Origin: Poriferisodalis multihospitum
Lineage (GTDB): Bacteria > Actinomycetota > Acidimicrobiia > Acidimicrobiales > Poriferisodalaceae
Assembly: GCA_028278755.1 (NCBI GenBank)
Contig: JAPYOI010000296.1
Span: 1-9,561, forward strand
Direction of reading: 5' to 3'
DNA: 9,561 bases
Positions 1-6,277 of the stretch are shown here, piece after piece. Within the stretch, counting starts at the first letter, position 1; every line of letters begins with the position of its first letter. A program made the position numbers and the translations under genes. The notes below the pieces were generated by a model. It was given only the letters and a program-made list of their open reading frames with translations, ran no database searches and was not told the DNA's origin.

Positions 1-529
1 CGCCCACGACGAGCGTCAGCCCGTACAGCAGGATCGACATGCCGAGCGTCACCATGAAGTTGTTCATCCGCAGCTTCACGATGAGCAGGCCGATGGCCAG
101 CCCCACCGCGGTGCAGACGATGAGCAGGATCGGCAGGACGGCGCCCGTGGACCATCCCCGTCCGCCGAGGTTCAACTGATCGGCCGTGCCCTCGCCGAGG
201 ATGGTCACCGGCGAGATCAGGACGCCCGCCAGCACCGCGCCGAAGACCATGTTGGCCTCGGTGCTCAGGTCGAAGTTCCGGGTCAGCAGCACCACGGTCT
301 GCGCCAGGACGAGCATGCCCAGGGAGGAGACCGCGGCGCCGAGGTTGAGGATGTTCTGGAGGATTTCGAACTTGGTCAGCAGCGACGCGGCGAGGACGGC
401 GATCGCCAGCAGGACCCACACGGAGTTCCTGTCCAGGAACCTCAGGAGACGTTGACCCGGCGTGAGTTCGACGTAACTCTCGTCGCTGAGTCCTGCGGCC
501 CCCGGCGCCGGACCCTGATCGATCGCCAT
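1..529 (-). CDS. Sugar-type ABC transporter permease (RbsC-like), C-terminus cut off by window edge
   Basis: Reading frame that starts at ATG 527-529 on the minus strand and stays open to the window edge, giving 176 residues of a protein normally about 320-400 long. It is very hydrophobic, with likely membrane segments near residues 36-52, 62-83, 92-110, 129-151 and 157-175. It fits the inner-membrane permease family of carbohydrate ABC importers (BPD_transp_2: RbsC, FrcC, XylH). The stretch KLRMNNFMVTLGM (152-164) matches the family's 'vplfIaTLGtm' region. TRNFDLSTEAN (83-93) sits where most relatives have GGIDLSVGS, so only the DLS core is kept. The polar N-terminus of about 35 residues would be cytoplasmic. 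A purine-rich AGGGGGGGA lies just before the ATG and supports this start. The ATPase gene 246 bp away is divergent, and the two probably form one transporter with the binding protein at 1768-2976. Family call is firm; the substrate is unknown. Confidence 0.9.
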   Translation of the reverse strand, partial: MAIDQGPAPGAAGLSDESYVELTPGQRLLRFLDRNSVWVLLAIAVLAASLLTKFEILQNILNLGAAVSSLGMLVLAQTVVLLTRNFDLSTEANMVFGAVLAGVLISPVTILGEGTADQLNLGGRGWSTGAVLPILLIVCTAVGLAIGLLIVKLRMNNFMVTLGMSILLYGLTLVVG

Positions 530-624
530 CGATAGTCCCCCCTATCGCACCCGGTATCGCAACCGGACCTCCGTGGCGTTCCCCGAGGCTCGCGCGCCTG
601 CCGGGATCGACCTGGATTGGCGCC

Positions 625-630
625 AGTATA
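625..630 (-). promoter_or_regulatory. Possible -10 element for the permease gene
   Basis: TATACT on the minus strand is close to the sigma-70 -10 consensus and sits in the 246-bp gap between the divergent permease and ATPase genes. It would give a leader of roughly 90 bases before the permease ATG. No convincing -35 hexamer lies 16-19 bp upstream, so this is a weak call. Confidence 0.3.
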
Positions 631-711
631 TGTCCAACCCCCGAGGGGCTGCTGAGGCCGCCGAACGCCCGAAGGGCTCACGACGGCACGGCGCAGCGAC
701 TCCTCACGTTG

Positions 712-717
712 TAAGGT
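712..717 (+). promoter_or_regulatory. Possible -10 element (TAAGGT) for the ATPase gene
   Basis: TAAGGT fits the TANNNT -10 pattern common in Actinomycetota. It would place the transcript start near 724 and leave about 50 bases of leader before the ATG at 776. No clear -35 is present. The call rests on the hexamer, its position, and similar hexamers before the other plus-strand units. Confidence 0.35.
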
Positions 718-775
718 CTCGGCAGTGCGGCTCTGACGCAGTCGTCGACCGGAGGGGCAGCACGGGGGGAACCGA

Positions 776-1594
776 ATGACTGATCTCACTGGTTCTGCGG
801 GCGGCAATGGGGGAGGTGCCGCGGGCCCCAATGGGCCGGTGCTGGAGGCGGTCTCGATCAGCAAGTCCTTCGGACCGGTGCGCGCTCTGCGCGATGTGAG
901 CCTCACGTTGCGTGCGGGCGAAGTGGTCGGGCTCCTCGGGGACAACGGAGCCGGGAAGTCGACCCTCATAAAGTGCATCTCCGGCACGTTCCAGCCCGAC
1001 TCGGGACACATCCGCATGGGCGGGGAAGAGGTCCAGATCCGGAATCCCCAGTCGGCACGGGAACTCGGCATCGAGACCGTCTATCAGGATCTGCAACTCG
1101 TCGACGTGCTGGACGTTCCGGCGAATCTCTTCCTGAACCGGGAGATCTACCGCAGGCTGCCGCCCGGCCTGCGGTGGATGCGCGTCATGAACACGAAGCA
1201 GATGCTGCGCGAGGCGGAGGACATCGTCTCCCGCCTCCACATCCGGATCCCGTCGCTGGCGTTGCCTGTGGAGGACATGTCGGGCGGGCAACGCCAGTCG
1301 GTTGCGGTGAGCAGGGCGGTGGCTTGGGGGCGTCACGTCGTCCTGATGGACGAGCCGGTCGCCGCGCTCGGTGTGGCACAGACGCAGTCGGTGCTGAATC
1401 TCATCAGGACGCTGGGCGACGAGGGCATGGCCGTCGTCTGCATCAGCCACAACATGCAGCACGTGATGGAGGTCTGTCACCGCGCCGTGGTGCTCTACCA
1501 GGGGCAGATGGCCGGGGACGTCCCCATCGCCGACGTCGAGCCGCGCGACCTGGTGGACCTCATCACCGGCGCCAGCCTGGCGAGGGGCAACTAG
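776..1594 (+). CDS. Sugar-type ABC transporter ATP-binding protein, single-domain (FrcA-like)
   Basis: 272-residue cytoplasmic ATPase that would power import through the neighbouring permease. It has the full set of ABC motifs: Walker A GDNGAGKS (55-62), Q-loop VYQD (Gln104), signature MSGGQ (168-172), Walker B VVLMDEP (188-194, catalytic Glu193) and H-loop His225 in CISHN. The stretch after Walker B, VAALGVAQTQ, is the form seen in FrcA-type sugar ATPases. Unlike RbsA, XylG or MglA, which carry two ABC domains in about 500 residues, this protein has one, so the working transporter would use a homodimer. A poly-Gly/Ala N-terminal tail (about residues 5-20) precedes the domain. GGGGGGA six bases or so upstream of ATG 776 is a good ribosome site. 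It is divergent from the permease and convergent with the binding protein. Family is near certain; the substrate cannot be read from the sequence. Confidence 0.95.
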   Translation: MTDLTGSAGGNGGGAAGPNGPVLEAVSISKSFGPVRALRDVSLTLRAGEVVGLLGDNGAGKSTLIKCISGTFQPDSGHIRMGGEEVQIRNPQSARELGIETVYQDLQLVDVLDVPANLFLNREIYRRLPPGLRWMRVMNTKQMLREAEDIVSRLHIRIPSLALPVEDMSGGQRQSVAVSRAVAWGRHVVLMDEPVAALGVAQTQSVLNLIRTLGDEGMAVVCISHNMQHVMEVCHRAVVLYQGQMAGDVPIADVEPRDLVDLITGASLARGN

Positions 1595-1624
1595 CTCCCG
1601 ACCGCGCGCTCGCCGGTCACCTCC

Positions 1625-1652
1625 CCGTCATTCCGGCGCAGGCCGGAATCCA
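1625..1652 (+). repeat. 28-bp REP-like dyad repeat, copy 1
   Basis: The core ATTCCGGCGCAGGCCGGAAT is a perfect 8-bp inverted repeat around a GCAG loop, flanked by CCGTC and CCA. The whole 28 bp recurs without a mismatch, in reverse orientation, at 6166-6193. It lies 30 bp after the ATPase stop codon. The layout ATTCCG-N8-CGGAAT resembles the neisserial dRS3 repeats (ATTCCC-N8-GGGAAT) and other intergenic repeats built on GTCATTCC...GGAATCC. At the RNA level it could also fold and protect or end transcripts. Confidence 0.8.
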
Positions 1653-1716
1653 CTGTCCGGCGGACCCGTGTGTACCTGACTTCGACGGCCTCGCACCCTC
1701 CCGGACCGCTGACGCG

Positions 1717-1746
1717 CTTGCGGGCGGCCCTTGGGCCGCCCGCAAG
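1717..1746. terminator. Strong bidirectional hairpin between convergent genes
   Basis: Left arm CTTGCGGGCGGCCC (1717-1730) and right arm GGGCCGCCCGCAAG (1733-1746) are perfectly complementary over 14 bp around TT. It lies between the ends of the convergent ATPase (stop at 1594) and binding-protein (stop at 1768) genes, where a shared terminator is expected. There is no T-run on either side, as is common for high-GC actinobacterial hairpin terminators. Termination is inferred from stem strength and position. Confidence 0.75.
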
Positions 1747-1767
1747 GACTAGTGCTATGTGTCGGAT

Positions 1768-2976
1768 CTAGCGATCGTCACATGAGGTCAGGCCGTTGGG
1801 CTCGCTCATGAAGCTGTTGCCGAACAGGGTCGGATCGTTCGCCGTGTCCGCCGTGTACTCGATCAACTCCATGAAGTAGATCGGTCCGCCACTGCCCTCG
1901 ACCATGGCGACGTTGCCGCCTTCCAGGCCGGGGATGTTGACAGTCTCTCCGGGCTGCGGCGATTCGCCCGTCTCGAGGTAGCGCACCGCGATCTGCGCCA
2001 TCTGGGCGGCCGCCAGGTCGGTCGGGTACGTCGTCCCGTAGTCCTGGAAGCCGCAGCGGACCTCGTGCAGCGAGGAGTTGCAGCCATCGGTGCCGAAGAT
2101 GGCGATGTGGTTCGGATCGTCCTTCGTGACGTAGAGATCCAGCGCCTCCAGCGCCGACCGCACCGACGGGGTGTAGTCGCAGTTGGAGTGGATGTAGATC
2201 GCATCCGTGTCGGGGTTCGCCGTGAACCAGTCGGTGGTGATCGTCCCCGCCTTGGCCGTGTCGTAGTCGCCGTTGCGCACGGTGACCTCGATGTCGGGAT
2301 ACTCGTCCACGACGGAGTGGAACCCGGCGTTGCGATCCTGCGCCTGGCTGGTGGTCATCAGGCCGGTGATCTCCAGGACCGTGCCCTGGGGCCCACCGTT
2401 CTTCTCGGTGAGGTACTCCACGAGCTTGTGCCCGTTGAGGACGCCGGCGTCGTACACCGGAATGGTCAGCGTGTAGAGCTGCTCCTGGCCCACGTCGGGG
2501 ATGTTGCCGAAGAACGACCCGACGGGAATCCCCGCCGCGTTGGCGTCCTTGATCTTCTCGGCCATCGCGTCCACGTCCGCCGGGTAGATCAGGATGATGT
2601 CGACGTTCTGGGCGATGAACTGATCGATGCAGTTGGACTGGTCGACCGCTGTGGCCTTGCCGCTGCAGTAGACGTGCTCCATGCCGGCGCCCTCGACGGT
2701 GTTCTTCACCTGATTGTCGAAGGCCACGTTCAAGTCGTTGGTCGGGTCGGTGTACGGCGTCCAGGCGACCACGAACTGGGTCCCGTTGTTGGGCGTCGGC
2801 GCGCCCGACATGTCTTCCTCGGGCGCGGGCGGAGGATCCGGCGGGGGCTCCGGTGGGGGCGGTGCCGGCGCCTCCGCCGGCGGCGGTGCGGCCGCCGAGT
2901 CGTCGTCATCCTCGCCGCACGCTGCGGCCACGAGAACGATCACGAGCAAAGACAAGAGCAGACTTCGTGCCCTCAT
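1768..2976 (-). CDS. Sugar-type ABC transporter solute-binding lipoprotein (RbsB-like)
   Basis: 402-residue extracellular binding protein for the ABC importer. The N-terminus has a lipoprotein signal peptide: basic MRAR, hydrophobic residues 6-19 and lipobox VAAAC with Cys20 as the lipid anchor. An acidic then proline-rich linker (residues 22-55) follows and probably spans the wall. From about residue 66 the protein resembles the periplasmic-binding Peripla_BP_4/RbsB fold: DIILIYPADVDAM (126-138), QAQDRNAGF (211-219), GDYDTAKAG (236-244) and FGTDGC (294-299). It has six further cysteines (104, 116, 266, 299, 308, 399), unusual for this family and possibly disulfide-forming outside the cell. 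The frame is open for another 100 codons upstream, but the signal peptide and the GAGGGGGGGG ribosome site fix the start at 2976. It has its own promoter and is convergent with the ATPase gene. The ligand is unknown; a sugar or related polyol is likeliest by family. Confidence 0.93.
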   Translation of the reverse strand: MRARSLLLSLLVIVLVAAACGEDDDDSAAAPPPAEAPAPPPPEPPPDPPPAPEEDMSGAPTPNNGTQFVVAWTPYTDPTNDLNVAFDNQVKNTVEGAGMEHVYCSGKATAVDQSNCIDQFIAQNVDIILIYPADVDAMAEKIKDANAAGIPVGSFFGNIPDVGQEQLYTLTIPVYDAGVLNGHKLVEYLTEKNGGPQGTVLEITGLMTTSQAQDRNAGFHSVVDEYPDIEVTVRNGDYDTAKAGTITTDWFTANPDTDAIYIHSNCDYTPSVRSALEALDLYVTKDDPNHIAIFGTDGCNSSLHEVRCGFQDYGTTYPTDLAAAQMAQIAVRYLETGESPQPGETVNIPGLEGGNVAMVEGSGGPIYFMELIEYTADTANDPTLFGNSFMSEPNGLTSCDDR

Positions 2977-3057
2977 GAGGACCCCCCCTCGATGGTGGCG
3001 CAACCACTGACCGGCACGCCTGAACGCGGCGCCGCTGTCGGCGTCTGCGCACGTCAG

Positions 3058-3087
3058 AGCATAATCTCGCGGGTCAGGGGCGGTCAA
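3058..3087 (-). promoter_or_regulatory. Sigma-70/SigA-type promoter of the binding-protein gene
   Basis: On the minus strand TTGACC (3087-3082) and TATGCT (3063-3058) are separated by 18 bp. TTGACC matches the -35 consensus at five of six positions and TATGCT keeps the key TA...T. The start point would be near 3051, giving a leader of about 75 bases before ATG 2976. This is the only well-matched two-part promoter seen in the window. It would let the binding protein be expressed apart from the dehydrogenase gene upstream, fitting the usual need for binding protein in excess. Confidence 0.6.
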
Positions 3088-3170
3088 CAGGGACCGGCAC
3101 CGGAGACGGATCCCGAGGGGTCTCCTCCGGCGGGCCGCGCCATGACTGGCGGGCTGGGCCGCGGCGACCC

Positions 3171-4244
3171 TCAGATGCGCTCGATGCCGATCTCGCCGGC
3201 GAACGCGTCGAGCTGCGACACCACGGTCGCGTTCAGAGGTATGCCGTCGCGGATGCGGTGACGCCGCGTGGACCACTCGGGTTCCCCGGGCACGAGGACC
3301 GAGTCGACACCTTCCGCCGGCGGCGTCTCCTTCATGTGGATCACGAGGCGGTCCACCTCCGTCTTGAACTCCTCAGGCTCGGCGAACGCTTCGACGTTGA
3401 TCGCCATCGCCAGATGGCCCGACCCCCACGAGTCGAGCATGGAGGAGCCGGCCTCGAGGAATGCCCGCGGCATCTCGACCGACAGGCACGCTCCCGGCAG
3501 CACGGAGGCCAGGATCTCGGTCACGAGGGCGACGCCGTAGCCCTTGTAACCGGCCATGGGCACCACTGAGCCCCGCATTGCGGCAGCGGCGTCCGTGGTC
3601 GGGACGCCGCGCTCGTCGATCGCCCAACCTTCAGGGATCGGTTCGCCGCGATCTGCGTGCATGCGGACCTTGCCGCGGGCGACCTGTGAGGATGCCATGT
3701 CCAGGACGATCGGATCGCCGGCCAGCCTTGGGATGGCATAGGCGAACGGCGCGTTGCCCAGACGCGGCTCACGGCCACCGTGCGGTGCCATGATCGCCGG
3801 GGCGTTGCTGGTGAAGTAGCCGATCATGTCCCGGCCCGCCGCCCTCAGCACGTGGGTGGCCAGCATTCCCGTGTGGTTGCTGTTGCGGACGGCGACGATG
3901 CCCACCCCGTGCTTGCCGGCGAGATCCATAGCCCAATCGGTCGCCACCTGACCGATCACCACCCCGTGGCCGTTGTCGCCGTCGAGCAGGGCGGTTGCGC
4001 CGAACTGGCGCACGGCTTCGACGCGGGGCGCAGGGTTGACCACACCCGCGGCCAGCGCCCGCACATACGGCGGCACGCGTACCACGCCATGCGACCAGTG
4101 CCCGCGCAGGTCGGCTTCGACGAGGCCGTCGACGAAACGCGTGACGTCCTCGTGGGGCATAGCCGCGAAACGGGCCGCTCGGTCCACGAACGCTCTGGCG
4201 TCACCCACCGTCACCGTTCGCCCGTCACTCGAATCTGACGACAT
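3171..4244 (-). CDS. Ldh_2-family NAD(P)-dependent 2-hydroxyacid dehydrogenase (malate/L-lactate dehydrogenase family)
   Basis: 357-residue cytoplasmic oxidoreductase, the normal length for the Ldh_2 family (AllD, ComC/SlcC, YiaK/DlgD, DpkA). Visible family motifs are RGHWSHGVVRVPPY (47-60), DGDNGHGVVIGQ (88-99), VRNSNHTGML (119-128), MAPHGGREPRLGNAPFAYAIP (split around 152-172), LDMASSQVARGK (181-192) and AGYKGYGVALVTEIL (231-245). His49, His124 and Lys234 are likely active-site residues. Members reversibly oxidise 2-hydroxy acids such as malate, lactate, ureidoglycolate, sulfolactate or sugar acids with NAD(P); the family does not have a classical Rossmann fold. The frame runs upstream to about 4589, but ATG 4244 has GGGGAG eight bases before it and begins the family-like region. 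It lies 194 bp before the binding-protein gene on the same strand, so it may process the transported compound. Family is sure; substrate is not. Confidence 0.9.
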   Translation of the reverse strand: MSSDSSDGRTVTVGDARAFVDRAARFAAMPHEDVTRFVDGLVEADLRGHWSHGVVRVPPYVRALAAGVVNPAPRVEAVRQFGATALLDGDNGHGVVIGQVATDWAMDLAGKHGVGIVAVRNSNHTGMLATHVLRAAGRDMIGYFTSNAPAIMAPHGGREPRLGNAPFAYAIPRLAGDPIVLDMASSQVARGKVRMHADRGEPIPEGWAIDERGVPTTDAAAAMRGSVVPMAGYKGYGVALVTEILASVLPGACLSVEMPRAFLEAGSSMLDSWGSGHLAMAINVEAFAEPEEFKTEVDRLVIHMKETPPAEGVDSVLVPGEPEWSTRRHRIRDGIPLNATVVSQLDAFAGEIGIERI

Positions 4245-4275
4245 CGGCACCGCTCCCCGAGGTCGGTCTCGCTCG

Positions 4276-4281
4276 ACACTA
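4276..4281 (-). promoter_or_regulatory. Possible -10 element (TAGTGT) for the dehydrogenase gene
   Basis: TAGTGT on the minus strand fits TANNNT and would start a transcript near 4269, about 25 bases before ATG 4244 and upstream of its GGGGAG ribosome site. No matching -35 is visible. It shares the 73-bp divergent gap with the plus-strand TAGGCT element. Confidence 0.4.
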
Positions 4282-4308
4282 CCCCCCGTCGCAGCCGGCG
4301 GCGGCTCG

Positions 4309-4314
4309 TAGGCT
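4309..4314 (+). promoter_or_regulatory. Possible -10 element (TAGGCT) for a leaderless transcript
   Basis: TAGGCT ends six bases before the GTG at 4321. In Actinomycetota a TANNNT hexamer at this distance marks leaderless genes, where transcription begins on the start codon. No proper ribosome site precedes the two GTG codons (4318, 4321), which agrees with that model. Confidence 0.45.
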
Positions 4315-4317
4315 GGG

Positions 4318-4962
4318 GTGGTGACTGGCGAGAACGAGCCCGACCTGGCCGGGGTGCTGCGCAAGAGGCTGGGGGCCGAGCGGGGGCGCTGGGCGCTGCG
4401 GCAGGTGACCAAGGCCGCCGACAGCTTCGCCTCGGAGTACCACCGGGAGGCCTTGGCCCAGTTGCGGCCGGTGATGGACACCGAGGCCGCCGACGTGGCT
4501 GAGGTGCGCGAGCTGCACGGCCTGATCCTGTACCGGTTGCGCCGCTGGCGGGCGGCGGCCCGCGAGCTGGAGGCCTTCGCCACCCTCACCCGCAGCTGCG
4601 AGCAGGCACCGGTGCTGGCCGACTGTTACCGGGCTCTGCAGCGCTGGGACAAGGTCGAGGAGCTCTGGGACGAGCTGCGCCACGAGAGCCCGTCGGCCGA
4701 GTTGGTGACCGAGGGCCGGATCGTGGTCGCGGGGGCGCTGGCGGACCGGGGCCGGCTGGCCGACGGGGTTGCGCTGCTGGCAGACGGGTGGCGCACGCCC
4801 CGCAACCCCCAGGAGTTCCACCTGCGCCGCGCCTACGCCCTGGCCGACCTGTACGACCGCGGCGGTGACCAGCCCGCCGCCCGCCGCCTGTTCGCCTGGA
4901 TCGACCGCCACTCGCCCGGGTACGCCGACGCCACCGACCGCCTCGCCGACCTGTCGGCCTGA
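4318..4962 (+). CDS. TPR-like helical protein of unknown function
   Basis: 214-residue soluble protein with no signal peptide or membrane segment. It is made of helix pairs typical of tetratricopeptide-like repeats: about residues 65-95 (ELHGLILYRLRRWRAAAREL), 97-123 (APVLADCYRALQRWDKVEEL), 132-158 (EGRIVVAGALADRGRLADGV) and 166-196 (FHLRRAYALADLYDRGGDQP). The recurring small residues (G/A at turns) and R-W or G-R-L-A-D connectors fit degenerate TPRs. These normally make protein-binding scaffolds, so no reaction can be assigned. The N-terminal 35 residues are strongly basic (RKRLGAERGRWALRQ). Two adjacent GTG codons (4318 and 4321) could start it; the second fits a leaderless transcript. It is divergent from the dehydrogenase gene and 111 bp before the aldolase gene on the same strand. 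GC-rich codon use resembles its neighbours. I do not recognise a named family. Confidence 0.75.
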   Translation: MVTGENEPDLAGVLRKRLGAERGRWALRQVTKAADSFASEYHREALAQLRPVMDTEAADVAEVRELHGLILYRLRRWRAAARELEAFATLTRSCEQAPVLADCYRALQRWDKVEELWDELRHESPSAELVTEGRIVVAGALADRGRLADGVALLADGWRTPRNPQEFHLRRAYALADLYDRGGDQPAARRLFAWIDRHSPGYADATDRLADLSA

Positions 4963-4998
4963 CCTCGGAATTGGCACCGCCTGCGGCTGCCACCGGGG

Positions 4999-5004
4999 TA
5001 GGGT
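4999..5004 (+). promoter_or_regulatory. Possible -10 element (TAGGGT) for the aldolase gene
   Basis: TAGGGT fits TANNNT and would start transcription near 5011, leaving a leader of about 60 bases before ATG 5074. TTGGCA at 4971-4976 looks like a -35, but the 22-bp spacer is too long for a standard promoter. If real, the aldolase is not solely dependent on the TPR-like gene's transcript. Confidence 0.4.
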
Positions 5005-5073
5005 CGCAGCGAGGGGCGCCGACGGTCCGCAGGCCCCGCCAACCCGTCCACCGAACCACACAGGAGCCGCTCG

Positions 5074-6126
5074 ATGCGAGACGTCGCAGCTCTCTTGGGC
5101 GACGACGCCGACTACCTGCTCGGCCACACCGCCAAGGCCATACCCGCCGAGGACCTCTGTCTGCCCGGTCCGGACTTCGTGGACCGCGTAGCCGCCGCCA
5201 GCGACCGCTCGCCGCAGGTGCTGCGCAACCTGCAGGCCCTGTTCGGCCACGGCCGGCTCGCCGGCACCGGCTACGTGTCGATCCTCCCGGTCGACCAGGG
5301 CGTGGAGCACTCCGGCGCCGCCAGCTTCGCCCCCAACCCGGCCTACTTCGACCCGGAGAACATCGTGCGCCTCGCCGTCGAGGGCGGCTGCAACGCCGTG
5401 GCGTCCACGTTCGGCGTCCTCGGCGCCGTTGCCCGGCGCTGGGCACACCGCATTCCGTTCATCGTGAAGCTGAACCACAACGAGCTGCTGAGCCACCCCA
5501 ACTCCTACGACCAGGTGGCCTTCGGCAGCGTCGAGCGGGCCCACGAGCTCGGCGCGGCGGGCGTCGGCGCCACCATCTACTTCGGGTCCGCCGAGTCGCG
5601 CCGCCAGATCGGCGAGATCAGCGAGGCGTTCGAGCGGGCGCACCGGCTCGGCATGTTCTGTGTCCTGTGGTGCTACCTGCGCAGCAACGCCTTCAAGGTG
5701 GACGGCGTCGACTATCACGGCGCCGCCGACCTGACCGGGCAGGCCAACCACCTCGGCGCCACCATCGGCGCCGACATCGTCAAGCAGAAGCTGCCCGAGA
5801 ACAACGGCGGGTACCAGGCGGTCGGCTTCGGCCGCACCAGCCCGCTGGTGTACAGCGACCTCACCTCCGACCACCCCATCGACCTCACCCGCTGGCAGGT
5901 GGCCAACTGCTACATGGGCCGGGTGGGCCTCATCAACTCCGGTGGCGCCAGCTCGGGCGCCGACGACCTCGCCGAGGCTGTGCGCACGGCGGTCATCAAC
6001 AAGCGGGCCGGCGGCACCGGGCTCATCAGCGGGCGCAAGGCGTTCCAGCGCCCGACGGCCGACGGCGTCGAACTGCTCGGCGCCATCCAGGACGTCTACC
6101 TCGACGCCTCCGTCGGCGTGGCCTGA
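5074..6126 (+). CDS. fbaB: Class I fructose-bisphosphate aldolase (FbaB/DhnA type)
   Basis: 350 residues, the same length as the E. coli FbaB I recall, and recognisable along its whole span. The enzyme reversibly splits fructose 1,6-bisphosphate into dihydroxyacetone phosphate and glyceraldehyde 3-phosphate in the cytoplasm, using a Schiff-base lysine and no metal. Landmarks are LPVDQGVEHS (71-80), PFIVKLNHNE (128-137), GADIVKQKLPENNGGY (232-247), SDHPIDL (265-271), NCYMGRVGLINSGG (278-291), TAVINKRAGG (305-314) and the C-terminus IQDVYLDASV (338-347). Lys237 in IVKQK is the likely Schiff-base residue. AGGAG at 5062-5066 is well placed for ATG 5074. This class is linked to gluconeogenic growth in E. 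coli, but it may be the main glycolytic aldolase here. It follows the TPR-like gene by 111 bp and precedes korAB by 413 bp. Family assignment is very firm. Confidence 0.96.
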   Translation: MRDVAALLGDDADYLLGHTAKAIPAEDLCLPGPDFVDRVAAASDRSPQVLRNLQALFGHGRLAGTGYVSILPVDQGVEHSGAASFAPNPAYFDPENIVRLAVEGGCNAVASTFGVLGAVARRWAHRIPFIVKLNHNELLSHPNSYDQVAFGSVERAHELGAAGVGATIYFGSAESRRQIGEISEAFERAHRLGMFCVLWCYLRSNAFKVDGVDYHGAADLTGQANHLGATIGADIVKQKLPENNGGYQAVGFGRTSPLVYSDLTSDHPIDLTRWQVANCYMGRVGLINSGGASSGADDLAEAVRTAVINKRAGGTGLISGRKAFQRPTADGVELLGAIQDVYLDASVGVA

Positions 6127-6165
6127 AGCAGCAGGCCACCGCTAGCGCAGCAGGTCCGCCGCTTC

Positions 6166-6193
6166 TGGATTCCGGCCTGCGCCGGAATGACGG
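6166..6193 (-). repeat. 28-bp REP-like dyad repeat, copy 2 (inverted)
   Basis: Exact reverse complement of 1625-1652, with the same 8-bp stem and tetraloop. It begins 39 bp after the aldolase stop codon. On its minus-strand reading, GGCGGACC follows about 5 bp after the shared block, as it does downstream of copy 1, so the repeat unit may extend further with mismatches. Confidence 0.8.
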
Positions 6194-6277
6194 TCGGCGG
6201 GTAGGCGCTCGGGTCGGGGTGCGGGTCAGGCTCTCCGCCGTAGTGGCGTTAAGCGGGCAGGGTCATGGACGTGCACT

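Noticed and set aside
2977..3276. A 100-codon upstream extension of the binding-protein frame
   Set aside because: It would bury the lipoprotein signal peptide inside the protein, overlap the dehydrogenase gene and cover the TTGACC/TATGCT promoter.
4245..4589. Upstream extension of the dehydrogenase frame
   Set aside because: Ser/Arg-rich without family similarity, overlaps the divergent TPR-like gene, and ATG 4244 has a good ribosome site.
4279..5874. A 531-codon minus-strand open frame across the TPR-like and aldolase genes
   Set aside because: Gly/Ala/Val-rich sequence without domains, antisense to the well-matched aldolase; a shadow frame.
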